Positions 1 through 8,655 of a stretch of 64,000 nt of DNA are shown here, piece by piece (the stretch's first letter is position 1; every line of letters starts with the position of its first letter). This DNA comes from Nitrospira sp. GTDB lineage: Bacteria; Nitrospirota; Nitrospiria; Nitrospirales; Nitrospiraceae. The notes below the pieces were generated by a model. The model had not been told where the DNA came from and searched no databases. It was given only the letters and a program-made list of their open reading frames with translations. A program made the position numbers and the translations under genes. The DNA lies in the NCBI GenBank assembly GCA_024998565.1, contig JACOEM010000011.1, positions 62,001-126,000 on the forward strand, in the 5' to 3' direction.

Positions 1-177
1 GAGGTCGGGATCGTGAGTGCCGGAATCTTCAACAAGAAGAAGGCGGGCGCTCCCGAAGAGGCGCTTGTGCCGGCGGTTGCCACGGCGGGCCCCGGTCTCG
101 GGAAGCCGGGACCGTCCATGCCGTCCGGCGGCGGGGATAGTGAATATGTCGGTGTGCCGACTGGTCGTCGAGGGTAA
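1..177 (+). CDS. C-terminal fragment of an unknown protein (left edge)
   Basis: An open frame enters from the left edge and stops at 175-177. The visible 58 residues start with a lysine-rich patch (NKKKAG), then a Gly/Pro/Ala-rich low-complexity tail that looks disordered. There is no recognisable domain, so no function can be given. It lies 80 bp upstream of the Mrp-type ATPase on the same strand and may share its transcript. A shorter ATG-started frame over the same bases is a less likely alternative. Confidence 0.4.
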   Translation, partial: EVGIVSAGIFNKKKAGAPEEALVPAVATAGPGLGKPGPSMPSGGGDSEYVGVPTGRRG

Positions 178-257
178 CGCAGGGCAGGAATCAGCAACGT
201 GACGAACGCACATGTTTGTCCCACGCATCATGATATACGCTTTATGAGGAGTCTAGG

Positions 258-1214
258 ATGCCACGTGAGTTAAACGTCATTTCACAGCCCGGTTCCAGCA
301 GCGGCGGAGATGCCTGCACCTATATGTGGGCCTGCGCCATTTGCGACGAGAATGAAACCTGTCAGAAAGACAAGGAAGGCCACAGCCGGTGGCTCGTCGC
401 CAAACGCATGGAACGGATCGAATATAAGGTCCTGGTCATGAGCAACAAGGGTGGAGTGGGGAAAAGTACCTGCACCACCAACCTGGCGGTCAGCCTCGCG
501 CTCAAAGGCTGGCATGTCGGGATTTGCGACATGGATATCCATGGTCCCAACATTCCCAAGATGGTCGGGGCGGAAGGGCAGAAGCTGAAAATCAGCACGT
601 CCGGGGGAATCATTCCGTTTCAAGCCTACAACATGAAGATTGCGTCGATGTCGTTCCTGTTGCAGAACTCCGATGATCCGATCATCTGGCGCGACGCGTA
701 TAAGTATGAGTTCATCAATCAGTTGCTGGGGGGGGTGGAATGGCAGGATCTCAATTTCCTGTTGATCGATCTACCCCCAGGCACCGGCAATGAGTCGGTG
801 ACGACCATCGATCTCTTAGGCGGAGTCAGCGGAGCGGTCATCATTACGACGCCGCAAGAAGTCGCACTGCTCGATTCCCGCAAGTCCGTGACCTTCTGTA
901 AAGACAGCGAAGTGCCGATTATTGGCATCGTCGAGAACATGAGCGGGCTGGAATGCCCTCATTGCCACAAGGAAGTGAATGTGTTCCGCAAGGGCGGGGG
1001 CGAAGCGTCGGCTTCGGATATGGGCGTCCCGTTCCTGGGCCGGATTCCGCTCGATCCCGATGTCGTGACACAAAGTGATGCCGGTGAGCCATTCGCGCTC
1101 TTTAATTCCGATTCGGCGACCGCGCAGGCCTATCACGACATCGCAAATCAGGTCGAAGCGTTCTGTAAGAAGAGCGGATCGCTGGTCAAGCTGGCGCCGC
1201 GTCAACAGCATTGA
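258..1214 (+). CDS. mrp: Mrp/NBP35-family Fe-S cluster carrier ATPase
   Basis: A cytosolic P-loop ATPase of the Mrp/ApbC/NBP35 family, which carries or assembles Fe-S clusters for apo-proteins. The deviant Walker A motif NKGGVGKST lies near residues 62-71, the switch motif LLIDLPPGTG follows in mid-protein, and the family CxxC is seen as ECPHC near residue 233. The N-terminus has four cysteines (C20, C26, C29, C35); the last three have the C-x2-C-x5-C spacing of the eukaryotic NBP35 N-terminal 4Fe-4S site, which most bacterial Mrp proteins lack. AGGAG at 247-251 supports the ATG. It sits 14 bp before moeA, which fits a role in maturing Fe-S/molybdenum enzymes (inference). Confidence 0.92.
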   Translation: MPRELNVISQPGSSSGGDACTYMWACAICDENETCQKDKEGHSRWLVAKRMERIEYKVLVMSNKGGVGKSTCTTNLAVSLALKGWHVGICDMDIHGPNIPKMVGAEGQKLKISTSGGIIPFQAYNMKIASMSFLLQNSDDPIIWRDAYKYEFINQLLGGVEWQDLNFLLIDLPPGTGNESVTTIDLLGGVSGAVIITTPQEVALLDSRKSVTFCKDSEVPIIGIVENMSGLECPHCHKEVNVFRKGGGEASASDMGVPFLGRIPLDPDVVTQSDAGEPFALFNSDSATAQAYHDIANQVEAFCKKSGSLVKLAPRQQH

Positions 1215-1228
1215 TGGGACGGTGACGC

Positions 1229-2527
1229 GTGAAAGCTCCTGATGCGACAACCGGATTGACTCCGCTCCACGAAGCTCAGCGCATTGTGCTGGACGCCGCG
1301 ACTCCGCTGGGGCTTGAAAAGATCTCGATTCTGGATACCCTGGGGCGCGTGCTCGGCGAAGATATCATCGCTGAGCGCCATAATCCGCCGTGGGACAATT
1401 CCGCGATGGACGGATTCGCGGTGCGGGCGGAGGACATTCAGCAGGAGCACCCGATCTCCAAGCCGGTCACGTTGACGGTGATCGAGGATGTGCCGGCCGG
1501 AAAGATGCCCACCAAATCCGTGGGGCGGGGCCAAGCCATCCGGATCATGACCGGCGCGCCGATTCCGAAGGGCGCGGATACCGTACTCAAGGTCGAGGAC
1601 ACGGAACATACGCCCGATTCGGTGCGCGTCTTCAAGCCGGAACCCCGTGGCTCAAATATCAGGCCGCAGGGTGAGGATGTGAAAAAGGGCGATTGCATCA
1701 TTCCAAAAGGAACGACAATCCGTTCCGGCGAAGCGGGGATGCTGGCCATTCTGGCCAAATCGTTCGTGCTGGTCTATCAGCGTCCGCGTGTCGCGATTTT
1801 ATCGACCGGCGATGAGTTGGCCGACCTCGATGAACGATTCAGCGAAGAGAAGATCATCAACTCGAACAGCTATGGGATTGCCGCTGCGGTGCAGGAAGCC
1901 GGTGGCGTGCCGATCCTGCTGGGGATTGCGCGGGACACGCCGGCTGCGTTGAAGGAAAAGATTTCGCACGGATTGAATGCCGATATTCTGGTGCTCTCAG
2001 GCGGCGTGTCGATGGGGGACTACGACTTCACGAAAGCGGTCTTCCGGGATTTAGGCGCCGAAATGAATTTCTGGAAGCTGGCGATCCGTCCAGGCCAGCC
2101 CCTTGCGTTTGGAAAGATTCAGGGCAAATTGGCATTCGGACTACCGGGAAATCCCGTCTCCTCAATGGTGACCTTCGAACAACTGGTTCGGCCTGCCATG
2201 CTGAAGCTGGCCGGGGCGCGAGGATATGGGCGACCGCTGCTTGAAGCGGTGTTTCAGGAGAAGTTTTCGAAGCGAACCGATCGCCGTCATTTTCTCCGCG
2301 GGGTCTTGTGGCGGGAAGACGGGGTCTTCAAAGTCCGGACGACGGGCGATCAGGGGTCCGGCATCCTCACCTCCATGGTCAAAGCCAATTGTCTGATCGA
2401 CATTCCCGTCGATGTGGAGCGGGTCAATCCCGGCGACTCAGTCACCGTACAGCTTCTCAGTGGATCGGCATGGCTGGAGCAGGCGGCCCCGATGGCCTCG
2501 ACCGGTCATCGTCCTTCCTGTTGTTGA
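1229..2527 (+). CDS. moeA: Molybdopterin molybdenumtransferase MoeA
   Basis: Inserts molybdate into adenylylated molybdopterin to form molybdenum cofactor in the cytosol. The 432 residues match the normal MoeA length. The N-terminal MoeA domain has the 'PPWDNSAMDGFAVR' block near residues 51-64, and the MogA-like MPT-binding domain has STGDEL, 'NSNSYG' and 'LSGGVSMGDYD'. A C-terminal beta-barrel domain follows. The start is GTG at 1229, 14 bp after mrp. mobB follows on the same strand, so this is a molybdenum-cofactor operon; a nitrite-oxidising organism needs the cofactor for nitrite oxidoreductase (established for that enzyme; the link here is inferred). Confidence 0.96.
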   Translation: MKAPDATTGLTPLHEAQRIVLDAATPLGLEKISILDTLGRVLGEDIIAERHNPPWDNSAMDGFAVRAEDIQQEHPISKPVTLTVIEDVPAGKMPTKSVGRGQAIRIMTGAPIPKGADTVLKVEDTEHTPDSVRVFKPEPRGSNIRPQGEDVKKGDCIIPKGTTIRSGEAGMLAILAKSFVLVYQRPRVAILSTGDELADLDERFSEEKIINSNSYGIAAAVQEAGGVPILLGIARDTPAALKEKISHGLNADILVLSGGVSMGDYDFTKAVFRDLGAEMNFWKLAIRPGQPLAFGKIQGKLAFGLPGNPVSSMVTFEQLVRPAMLKLAGARGYGRPLLEAVFQEKFSKRTDRRHFLRGVLWREDGVFKVRTTGDQGSGILTSMVKANCLIDIPVDVERVNPGDSVTVQLLSGSAWLEQAAPMASTGHRPSCC

Positions 2528-2541
2528 GCCGCGAAAGGAAC

Positions 2542-3057
2542 ATGTTCATGTCCGTGCCGATTTTATCTTTTGTCGGGCGATCCAACAGCGGTAAGACGAC
2601 GCTGATCGAGCGTGTCATCCCGGAACTGGTGCGGGCGGGATATAAGGTGGCGACCGTCAAACATGCCGGGCATGGGTTCGATTTGGATACTGAAGGAAAA
2701 GACAGCTGGCGGCACAAACAAGCCGGGGCGAGCAGTGTCGTCATCATTTCCAAGAGCAGCCTCGCCATGTTCGCCGATGTGTCGGACCATATGAACGTCG
2801 AGGATGTTCGTGAACGGTATCTGGATGCGTCCTACGACTTGATCCTCGCTGAAGGCTGGCGGAGCGAAGGGTATGCCAAGATTGTGGTGGTTCGCGACCA
2901 GATCGGCGAGGTGCCGGTGTCGCAGGACGGTCTACTGGCTGTGGTGTCCAATAAGCCGGTCGAGACCTCGGTCCCACTTCTCGACCCCGACGATGTCGCC
3001 GGTGTCGCGGCGTTGATCATCCGACACTTTCCCAAATCTCAACGGGACGATGCGTAA
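2542..3057 (+). CDS. mobB: Molybdopterin-guanine dinucleotide biosynthesis adaptor MobB
   Basis: A small GTP-binding P-loop protein that assists MobA in making bis-MGD cofactor. The Walker A motif GRSNSGKTT is at the N-terminus, followed by the MobB-typical 'VKHAGHGFDLDTEGKDS' region and 'LILAEGWRSEGYAKI'. An in-frame ATG at 2548 is an equally good start, because the AAGG at about 2534-2537 is better spaced for it. The longer open frame reaching back to 2308 only overlaps moeA and is not credible. The last 8 bp overlap the cytochrome gene at 3050. The matching mobA is 54 kb away at 57523. Confidence 0.93.
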   Translation: MFMSVPILSFVGRSNSGKTTLIERVIPELVRAGYKVATVKHAGHGFDLDTEGKDSWRHKQAGASSVVIISKSSLAMFADVSDHMNVEDVRERYLDASYDLILAEGWRSEGYAKIVVVRDQIGEVPVSQDGLLAVVSNKPVETSVPLLDPDDVAGVAALIIRHFPKSQRDDA

Positions 3058-3754
3058 ATCCTCCGTCATTGTGCTCGGAGCGATTGTGGCCGGCGCAGTG
3101 GCAGTAGGGGGAGTTGCGGTTCCGCTGACCAACCACCCGAAGTTTTGTGCCAGTTGCCACACCATTCAGCCGGCCTATGAGCGCTGGCTGGAATCATCGC
3201 ACAAAGAGGTGGAGTGTGTGGCCTGCCATGTCAGGCCCGGCGTCTCCGGTTGGTTGCAGGACAAGGCATGGCATGGAACCAGGGATGTGGCCATCTATCT
3301 CTTCGGCAAACCGACCGAGCCTCACAATCTGCAAGCGCATGTTGATTCAGGCGTGTGTCTGAGTTGTCATCGGAACATCCTTCGGGTGTCGGAGATTGCG
3401 ACTCGTGATCTGCCTGCGCCTGTGAAGGATGTGGGCTTGGTCATGAGCCATCGCAAGCATATGGACGCATTCGGGCAGCGAGGGCAGGGCGAGGGCTGCA
3501 CGACCTGTCACGCAGCGGTCGTGCACGAGAGGCCGATCAAAGGCTACCCTATCGTGATTCCTCGCGGGCACGTGTCGGCCGATAGCCGGCCCTGGAAGCC
3601 GGAGCATCCGGAAGGTTCCGTCCTGCACAAGCGGGCGCAGGCGGATTGTTTCCGCTGCCATGATAATAAAACCGAGTATGAAGGTAGAGTCCTGAGCCGG
3701 AAGTGCGAGACGTGCCATCTGCCTGAGAAACTCACAGAATTCTTGTCGTTTTAA
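3050..3754 (+). CDS. NapC/NirT-like membrane-anchored hexahaem c-type cytochrome
   Basis: The protein has one N-terminal membrane anchor (about residues 5-25) and a periplasmic part with six CxxCH haem sites starting at residues 33, 56, 103, 150, 200 and 219. This resembles the NapC/NrfH/NirT quinol dehydrogenase family, which passes electrons from the quinone pool to periplasmic reductases. Most NapC/NrfH members have four haems; the two extra C-terminal sites make this an extended or distant member. It begins inside the end of mobB (8 bp overlap), suggesting co-translation with molybdenum-cofactor genes. No dedicated reductase partner gene lies next to it. Confidence 0.85.
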   Translation: MRKSSVIVLGAIVAGAVAVGGVAVPLTNHPKFCASCHTIQPAYERWLESSHKEVECVACHVRPGVSGWLQDKAWHGTRDVAIYLFGKPTEPHNLQAHVDSGVCLSCHRNILRVSEIATRDLPAPVKDVGLVMSHRKHMDAFGQRGQGEGCTTCHAAVVHERPIKGYPIVIPRGHVSADSRPWKPEHPEGSVLHKRAQADCFRCHDNKTEYEGRVLSRKCETCHLPEKLTEFLSF

Positions 3755-3774
3755 TCCACGGGAATACTCGCTCC

Positions 3775-4503
3775 ATGTCGCCCTCGGTCGTCGAAGTGCG
3801 CAATCTGACCAAACGCTTCGGCGGGTTCACGGCAGTAGACGGGATTTCGTTCGACATCGGCCGGGGTGAGATTCTCGGGCTGTTGGGCCCAAATGGCGCC
3901 GGAAAAACGACGACGTTTCAGATGATGCTGGGACTGGTCACACCCAGTTCCGGCTCGATCCGGATGTTCGGACTCGACTTGCAGACCAATCGGGAGGCGA
4001 TTCTTCAGCAGGTGAACTTTTCCTCCACGTACATCTCGTTGCCCTATTCTCTGACGGTGGAGGAAAATCTCAGCGTCGTCGCTCGGTTGTACGGAATGTC
4101 CAACATTGCCGGCCGAATCGATGACATGGTGAAGAAGCTGGAGATGGGCGAGTGGCGAAACAAGCTCACCCGCAAACTTTCGTCCGGGCAGATGACCAGG
4201 CTCACCCTGGCCAAAGCGCTGCTCACAGAGCCCAAGGTGCTGTTTCTCGATGAGCCCACGGCCAGCCTGGATCCGGATATCGCGCACAAAATCCGTGCGA
4301 TCCTCCTGGAAGAACGGCAGGCCACCGGGCTCAGCATTCTCTACACCTCCCACAACATGCGGGAGATGGAGGAAATGTCGGATCGTATTATCTTCCTGCA
4401 GCGGGGCAAAATCGTTGCGGAGGGCACGGCGAAGGACATTGTCGCCAGATTCGGACAGGCCGATCTGGAAGAGGTGTTTCTCAAGTTAGCTCGCGAGCAG
4501 TAG
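3775..4503 (+). CDS. ABC transporter ATP-binding protein
   Basis: A cytosolic ATPase subunit of an ABC-2-type exporter. Walker A (GPNGAGKTT) lies near residues 39-47, the signature LSSGQMTRL and Walker B VLFLDEPTASLD are in the second half, and the H-loop is in 'TSHNM'. The 242-residue length is normal for the family. It forms a unit with the permease at 5026, with a small membrane protein gene placed between them. The substrate is unknown; the adjacent multihaem cytochrome and Cys/His-rich protein make a link to metal or cytochrome biogenesis possible, but this is inference. Confidence 0.93.
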   Translation: MSPSVVEVRNLTKRFGGFTAVDGISFDIGRGEILGLLGPNGAGKTTTFQMMLGLVTPSSGSIRMFGLDLQTNREAILQQVNFSSTYISLPYSLTVEENLSVVARLYGMSNIAGRIDDMVKKLEMGEWRNKLTRKLSSGQMTRLTLAKALLTEPKVLFLDEPTASLDPDIAHKIRAILLEERQATGLSILYTSHNMREMEEMSDRIIFLQRGKIVAEGTAKDIVARFGQADLEEVFLKLAREQ

Positions 4504-4548
4504 CGGCAGATCGGGATCGCGGCTTCGTGGAAGGGAGTATGGGCAGTC

Positions 4549-5019
4549 ATGGTTGACGCAGGAGTGTCCTTCGGAGTGGGTCTGCTCATCGGCGGGTTGG
4601 GCCTGATGTTGGGGTGGGGATTGTTGTGGCTCGCCGTCGGCGCCATCGGCCTGGCACGACAGACGTGCGGGTGGGCGATCTTCATGAGCAGCGTCAGCAG
4701 CACGGTCATCGCGGGGCTGTCGATGGCGGGAGTATTCTGGATGGTGGATTCGGCGAGGCTAGGTAGTTCTGCGCTGCATGCCGGTCTGGCCGGGGTGCCG
4801 CTGGCGCTGCTTGTCGCAGGGTTCTGCCGTTTGGAGGATGGACGGCAGATCGGTCCGGCCTTCCTGGAAGGCAGCCGTCTCATGTTGCATCAACTGCTTG
4901 GTGTGCATGACGAGGGATGCGGTCATTGCCACGAGAAACCTGTCGAGGAGCCGCCCTGTCACCAGAAACCCTGTTACGAGCAGTCCTGCCACGAGAAACC
5001 TTGCGAGGGGAAGCTCTAG
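4549..5019 (+). CDS. Small membrane protein with Cys/His-rich repeated tail
   Basis: The family is not recognised. The first ~110 residues contain two or three hydrophobic, glycine-rich segments likely to span the membrane. The last ~35 residues form a soluble tail with repeated C-H-x-K-P units and one CGHCH motif, giving six cysteines and several histidines: a probable metal-binding tail, and formally one haem c site. AAGGGAG at 4531-4537 supports the ATG at 4549. The gene sits between the ATPase (3775) and permease (5026) of an ABC exporter with tight spacing, so it is probably an accessory or metal-sensing subunit (inference). Confidence 0.8.
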   Translation: MVDAGVSFGVGLLIGGLGLMLGWGLLWLAVGAIGLARQTCGWAIFMSSVSSTVIAGLSMAGVFWMVDSARLGSSALHAGLAGVPLALLVAGFCRLEDGRQIGPAFLEGSRLMLHQLLGVHDEGCGHCHEKPVEEPPCHQKPCYEQSCHEKPCEGKL

Positions 5020-5025
5020 CTGCCG

Positions 5026-5817
5026 ATGGCCTATCATCGTATTGCAGCCCTGGTGATCCGCCACCTGTATCTCTACCGTCGCAGTCTGCCGCGGGTGATG
5101 GAGATCATCTACTGGCCGTTTCTGGACCTCGTGGTCTGGGGATTCATCACCGTTTATCTGGCGACGTTTCAAGGGCAGATGCCGGCGGTGGTCACGTTCC
5201 TCCTCGGGGCGTTGATTCTCTGGGACGTGTTATTTCGTTCGCAGCAGGGTATCACCATTTCGTTTCTCGAAGAAATCTGGGCGCGTAATCTGATGAACCT
5301 GTTCGCCAGCCCGCTCACGCCGAGCGAATTTCTGGCGGCCACCATGGTGATGAGCCTGTTTAAAGTGACCGCGGTGTCGATGGTCATGTCGGTCTGCGCC
5401 TGGATCTTTTACGGGTACAACGTCTTTATCATCGGGCTCTGGCTGATGCCGTTCATCGTGAATCTGGTGCTGACAGGCTGGATCATCGGTGTGTTCACGA
5501 CGTCGCTGATCATGCGGTTCGGACAGGAGGCGGAAGTGTTGGCCTGGAGCATGGTCTTTCTGTTTCAGCCGATCTCCTGCGTCTTTTATCCCATGGAGGT
5601 CCTGCCGTCCTGGCTGAGAGCTGTGGCTTCGATCAACCCGGCCGCCCATGTGTTTGAGGGCATGCGCGGCCTGCTGGCCACCCATGCGGCTCCCCTGAGC
5701 AGCCTGAGTCTGGCCAGCGGGTTGAATCTTGTGTATCTTGGAGCGGTCATCCTGTGGTTTCATCACACCTTCAGTGTGTGCAAGGACCGTGGATCGTTGG
5801 TGCGGGTCGGTGAGTAG
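5026..5817 (+). CDS. ABC-2 type transporter permease
   Basis: An integral membrane protein of 263 residues with about six hydrophobic spans, of the ABC-2 permease family. It starts 7 bp after the Cys/His-tail gene and pairs with the ATPase at 3775. The family exports drugs, polysaccharides, lipids or, as in NosFY, helps copper/sulfur delivery; nothing in the sequence fixes the substrate. The motif 'PISCVFYPMEVLPSWLR' before the last spans is typical of this permease class. Confidence 0.9.
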   Translation: MAYHRIAALVIRHLYLYRRSLPRVMEIIYWPFLDLVVWGFITVYLATFQGQMPAVVTFLLGALILWDVLFRSQQGITISFLEEIWARNLMNLFASPLTPSEFLAATMVMSLFKVTAVSMVMSVCAWIFYGYNVFIIGLWLMPFIVNLVLTGWIIGVFTTSLIMRFGQEAEVLAWSMVFLFQPISCVFYPMEVLPSWLRAVASINPAAHVFEGMRGLLATHAAPLSSLSLASGLNLVYLGAVILWFHHTFSVCKDRGSLVRVGE

Positions 5818-5851
5818 GTGATCTATCGGACAGGGAAGTGGGAGTAGCGGG

Positions 5852-6526
5852 ATGAATATCACGTCAGGGCAAGTCAGGCAGGCACTGCTGCCGGTCGGTC
5901 TCGAATCGTTTTCGTTTCATCAGACACCGGTCCTCGTCATCGAGAATTTCTGGTCCGCCGAGGAGCGGGCCCAGTTTCGGCAGGCGATGAACCGGGCGAA
6001 TTGGAATCAACTTCAAGACATGTCGTACGTGCGGCAGGACTTCCCCAATTCCGGGAACTGGGCGAAGGCCGAGATCGCCCAGCCACAAGGCCAGCTTCTG
6101 CTGAGCCGATTGGAGATGCCTTGCATTCAGCAGTATATCGAGTCATTTCCGAACATCACCAGGCGGCATTTGGGCTTCAGCTATTACTCCTACGGTGTCG
6201 GTGACTGTCTTCTGACCCACGATGATACGGATCAAGGTCGTCCGGTCGGTGGGAAGCCCGCTCCCCGTCGCCGTCTCGCAATGGTCAGTTATTTCCATGA
6301 AGAATGGGAATGTGATTGGGGCGGAGAGTTGATGATCTACTCAGCGACCGGCGAACCCACGAACGGAAAGCCGGATCTGGCCATTACGCATTGCATCGCT
6401 CCCAAGCCGGGATCATTGGTCATGTTTACCGTACCGCGGTTCCATCGGGTGTGCCGGGTGGATCAAACGGCGGGAGACCACAAGCGCCTCTCGATTGCCG
6501 GCTGGTTCATGACCGAACATGCCTGA
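5852..6526 (+). CDS. 2-oxoglutarate/Fe(II)-dependent oxygenase
   Basis: A cytosolic non-haem iron dioxygenase of 224 residues. The facial triad can be read as H123-x-D125 (in THDDTD) and H198 (in PRFHRV), with R212 positioned to bind 2-oxoglutarate. The layout fits the prolyl-hydroxylase-like (P4Hc) or SM-20 subgroup that hydroxylates protein side chains. It follows the ABC permease by 34 bp on the same strand. The substrate is unknown. It converges with the XRE-cupin regulator gene at 6643. Confidence 0.85.
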   Translation: MNITSGQVRQALLPVGLESFSFHQTPVLVIENFWSAEERAQFRQAMNRANWNQLQDMSYVRQDFPNSGNWAKAEIAQPQGQLLLSRLEMPCIQQYIESFPNITRRHLGFSYYSYGVGDCLLTHDDTDQGRPVGGKPAPRRRLAMVSYFHEEWECDWGGELMIYSATGEPTNGKPDLAITHCIAPKPGSLVMFTVPRFHRVCRVDQTAGDHKRLSIAGWFMTEHA

Positions 6527-6642
6527 GCATGCATTCTGTTGAAGCAGAATCGAGTGCAGCGTGAGCCGAGATTGCCGGGGGGTGTTTACGGGCCAACGAA
6601 GCAGAGCGAACTTTGTAATAGAAGCTGAGAGGGGCGGTGGGG

Positions 6643-7251
6643 TTACAAGTGCCGATGGGCGGTCACGATGAGGACTTGGGCCGGTTTTCGGCTCGTGTTG
6701 CGCCAACAATGATGGATGTCAGAAGGAATGCAGGCGGCATCCCCTCGTTTGAGGCTGTACGTGTTTTCTTCCAAGGTCAGTTCGACGGTACCCTGAAGCA
6801 CGACGGCCAACTGTTCCGCGCGTCGTACATACGGACGTGATCCGCTGGCCCCACCAGACTCCAGTGTAATGACCATGGGCTCCAGCTGACTGTCTTCGCT
6901 GATCGGCCCGATCGCTTCGATTCTGGCCCGAGACCATTCGCTTTCCACTACCGGCCGGGCATCGGCGCGGATGACCGCTGCATGTGATGGACTGGTCGTT
7001 CTGAAAAATTCTCCGAGGGTTACGCCGAGCGCCGACGCAATCCGTTCGGTGGACGCAATAGACGGTGAGGCCTGCCGGAGTTCGACCTGTGAGATAAAAC
7101 TAGGGGAGAAGCCGCATTTGTCCGCTAGGGTTCGGACGGAGAGGTGTCGGCTTTTACGGAGACGGCGGACGATGTCGCCGACATGCGTTTTCTTCCGATC
7201 CTCCGTTGGGACGCTCTTTCCGGGGGACTTTTTCTGGGTCTTTTTCTCCAC
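6643..7251 (-). CDS. XRE-family regulator with cupin sensor domain
   Basis: A transcriptional regulator of 202 residues: a lysine-rich N-terminus, a helix-turn-helix of the XRE type at about residues 24-78 ('LSVRTLADKCGFSPSFISQVE'), a linker, and a cupin_2 barrel at about residues 120-195. Proteins of this build sense small metabolites and control nearby transport or redox genes. The start is GTG at 7251 with AGGA just upstream. It is transcribed toward the oxygenase gene and away from the polysaccharide cluster, so its target is unclear. Confidence 0.9.
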   Translation of the reverse strand: MEKKTQKKSPGKSVPTEDRKKTHVGDIVRRLRKSRHLSVRTLADKCGFSPSFISQVELRQASPSIASTERIASALGVTLGEFFRTTSPSHAAVIRADARPVVESEWSRARIEAIGPISEDSQLEPMVITLESGGASGSRPYVRRAEQLAVVLQGTVELTLEENTYSLKRGDAACIPSDIHHCWRNTSRKPAQVLIVTAHRHL

Positions 7252-7383
7252 CTCGTCCTATCCTTTGAGGCCTACCCAGGCCTTGCGCGGTTGGTGTAGC
7301 ACGTTTATGGGCCTGTCGCAAGCCGGCCGAAGGGGCAGAGTTTTCGCAGGCATACCTGCGGTTGGCTTCCAATAGGGAGACGC

Positions 7384-8655
7384 TCATCCCGGCAGATACT
7401 TGGTTCTCCACTCCAACAACGGCCGAACGACTCCCGGCCACCGACCGTGAAAGTCTCCTCGCGCCGAATCTCCGGTCCCGCTGTCGTCCACACGAAAGCC
7501 AATTGCCCGGGGAGCATGGACATGCATGCGAAATGGATCTTCGGTCATCATGAGCGACGACACGGACATCATACCTTCGGCAAGCCAGTTTCCAGGAATT
7601 CTGGCCGTGGAAGTGTATCGACCGGTCGGGCGAAGGGTCCGCTGCCAGGCCCGGTCCCGGTCATGTGCAATAAAAACAAGGACATCTTCCTCATTGTAGA
7701 GATTGAAAACCGGCACGAAGATATGGCCGGCTTTCACGACGTCAAATTCCACTTCGAGATCAATCGGTTTTCGAATGTCAAAGCGGTCCGTGATGATGCC
7801 GGACTCAGTTCGGACCCGCACGGCGCGTAAGCGGACGACGTCATTGCCCGGGGCCTGGGTGGGATCCAGCCATTCGACTTCAGGCTGGATGTGTCCGGCA
7901 TGGAGGTAGTGATTCACCACTTCATGTGCCGGGCCAGCCTGCACTATCTCGCCCTTGTTCAGCAGAATCGCGCGGGAACACATCCGGGTAATCGCCGGCA
8001 TGTCGTGGGAGACGAGGATCACCGTCCGCCCGTGCTGCCCCACATCTTCCATCTTTCCCATGCACTTCTTTTGAAACCGGACGTCCCCGACTGCCAACAC
8101 CTCATCGACGATCAGAATATCCGGATCCATATGGGCCAGCACGGAGAAGCCTAACCGGACATACATGCCGCTGGAATAATGTTTCACTGGCGTGTCGATA
8201 AACTGCTCCACTTCGGCAAACGCCACGATCTCGTCGAACTTGAGGGCGATCTCCTGCCGCTTCATGCCGAGAATCGCGCCGCTCATGAAGACGTTATCGC
8301 GACCGGTCAGTTCCGGATGAAAGCCCGTGCCCACTTCCAATAAGCCACAAAATCGGCCGTTGATGAGCGCACGGCCTTTGGTGGGTTCCGTCACTCGCGA
8401 GAGGATCTTGAGAAGCGTGCTTTTGCCCGAGCCGTTGGTGCCGATGACCCCGAAGACTTCGCCTTTCTTGATCTCGAACGACACGTCGCGTAGCGCCCAC
8501 AGGGTGTCATGGGGCTGGGGGGACGCCGACTTCCCACCGATGAGGCGGCGGAGTCCACGCGTCAAGGCTCCGGCCAGGGAGCCGTCTTGAGCATGCGTCG
8601 TCCCCAGGCGATAGCGCTTGGAGAGACCGGTGACGCTGACAGCGGTGTCACTCAT
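7384..8655 (-). CDS. wzt: Polysaccharide ABC exporter ATPase with Wzt-type C-terminal domain
   Basis: The ATPase subunit of an O-antigen/capsule ABC exporter. Walker A GTNGSGKST, signature YSSGMYVRL and Walker B ILIVDEVLAVGD mark the nucleotide-binding domain (residues ~1-250). The last ~170 residues form the beta-sandwich Wzt-C domain that in characterised systems recognises the modified end of the glycan chain. It overlaps or abuts the permease gene at 8656, the last pair in a minus-strand operon. The presence of the C-terminal domain implies export of a chain with a terminal modification (family knowledge; its identity here is unknown). Confidence 0.93.
   Translation of the reverse strand: MSDTAVSVTGLSKRYRLGTTHAQDGSLAGALTRGLRRLIGGKSASPQPHDTLWALRDVSFEIKKGEVFGVIGTNGSGKSTLLKILSRVTEPTKGRALINGRFCGLLEVGTGFHPELTGRDNVFMSGAILGMKRQEIALKFDEIVAFAEVEQFIDTPVKHYSSGMYVRLGFSVLAHMDPDILIVDEVLAVGDVRFQKKCMGKMEDVGQHGRTVILVSHDMPAITRMCSRAILLNKGEIVQAGPAHEVVNHYLHAGHIQPEVEWLDPTQAPGNDVVRLRAVRVRTESGIITDRFDIRKPIDLEVEFDVVKAGHIFVPVFNLYNEEDVLVFIAHDRDRAWQRTLRPTGRYTSTARIPGNWLAEGMMSVSSLMMTEDPFRMHVHAPRAIGFRVDDSGTGDSARGDFHGRWPGVVRPLLEWRTKYLPG

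Noticed and set aside
6533-6550. ATTCTG/CAGAAT hairpin between the convergent oxygenase and XRE genes
   Set aside because: Only six base pairs and no T-run in either direction.
7345-7360. CGCAGG-CATA-CCTGCG inverted repeat near the Wzt gene end
   Set aside because: Could be a terminator but is short, and on the relevant strand it is followed by As rather than Ts; not supported.
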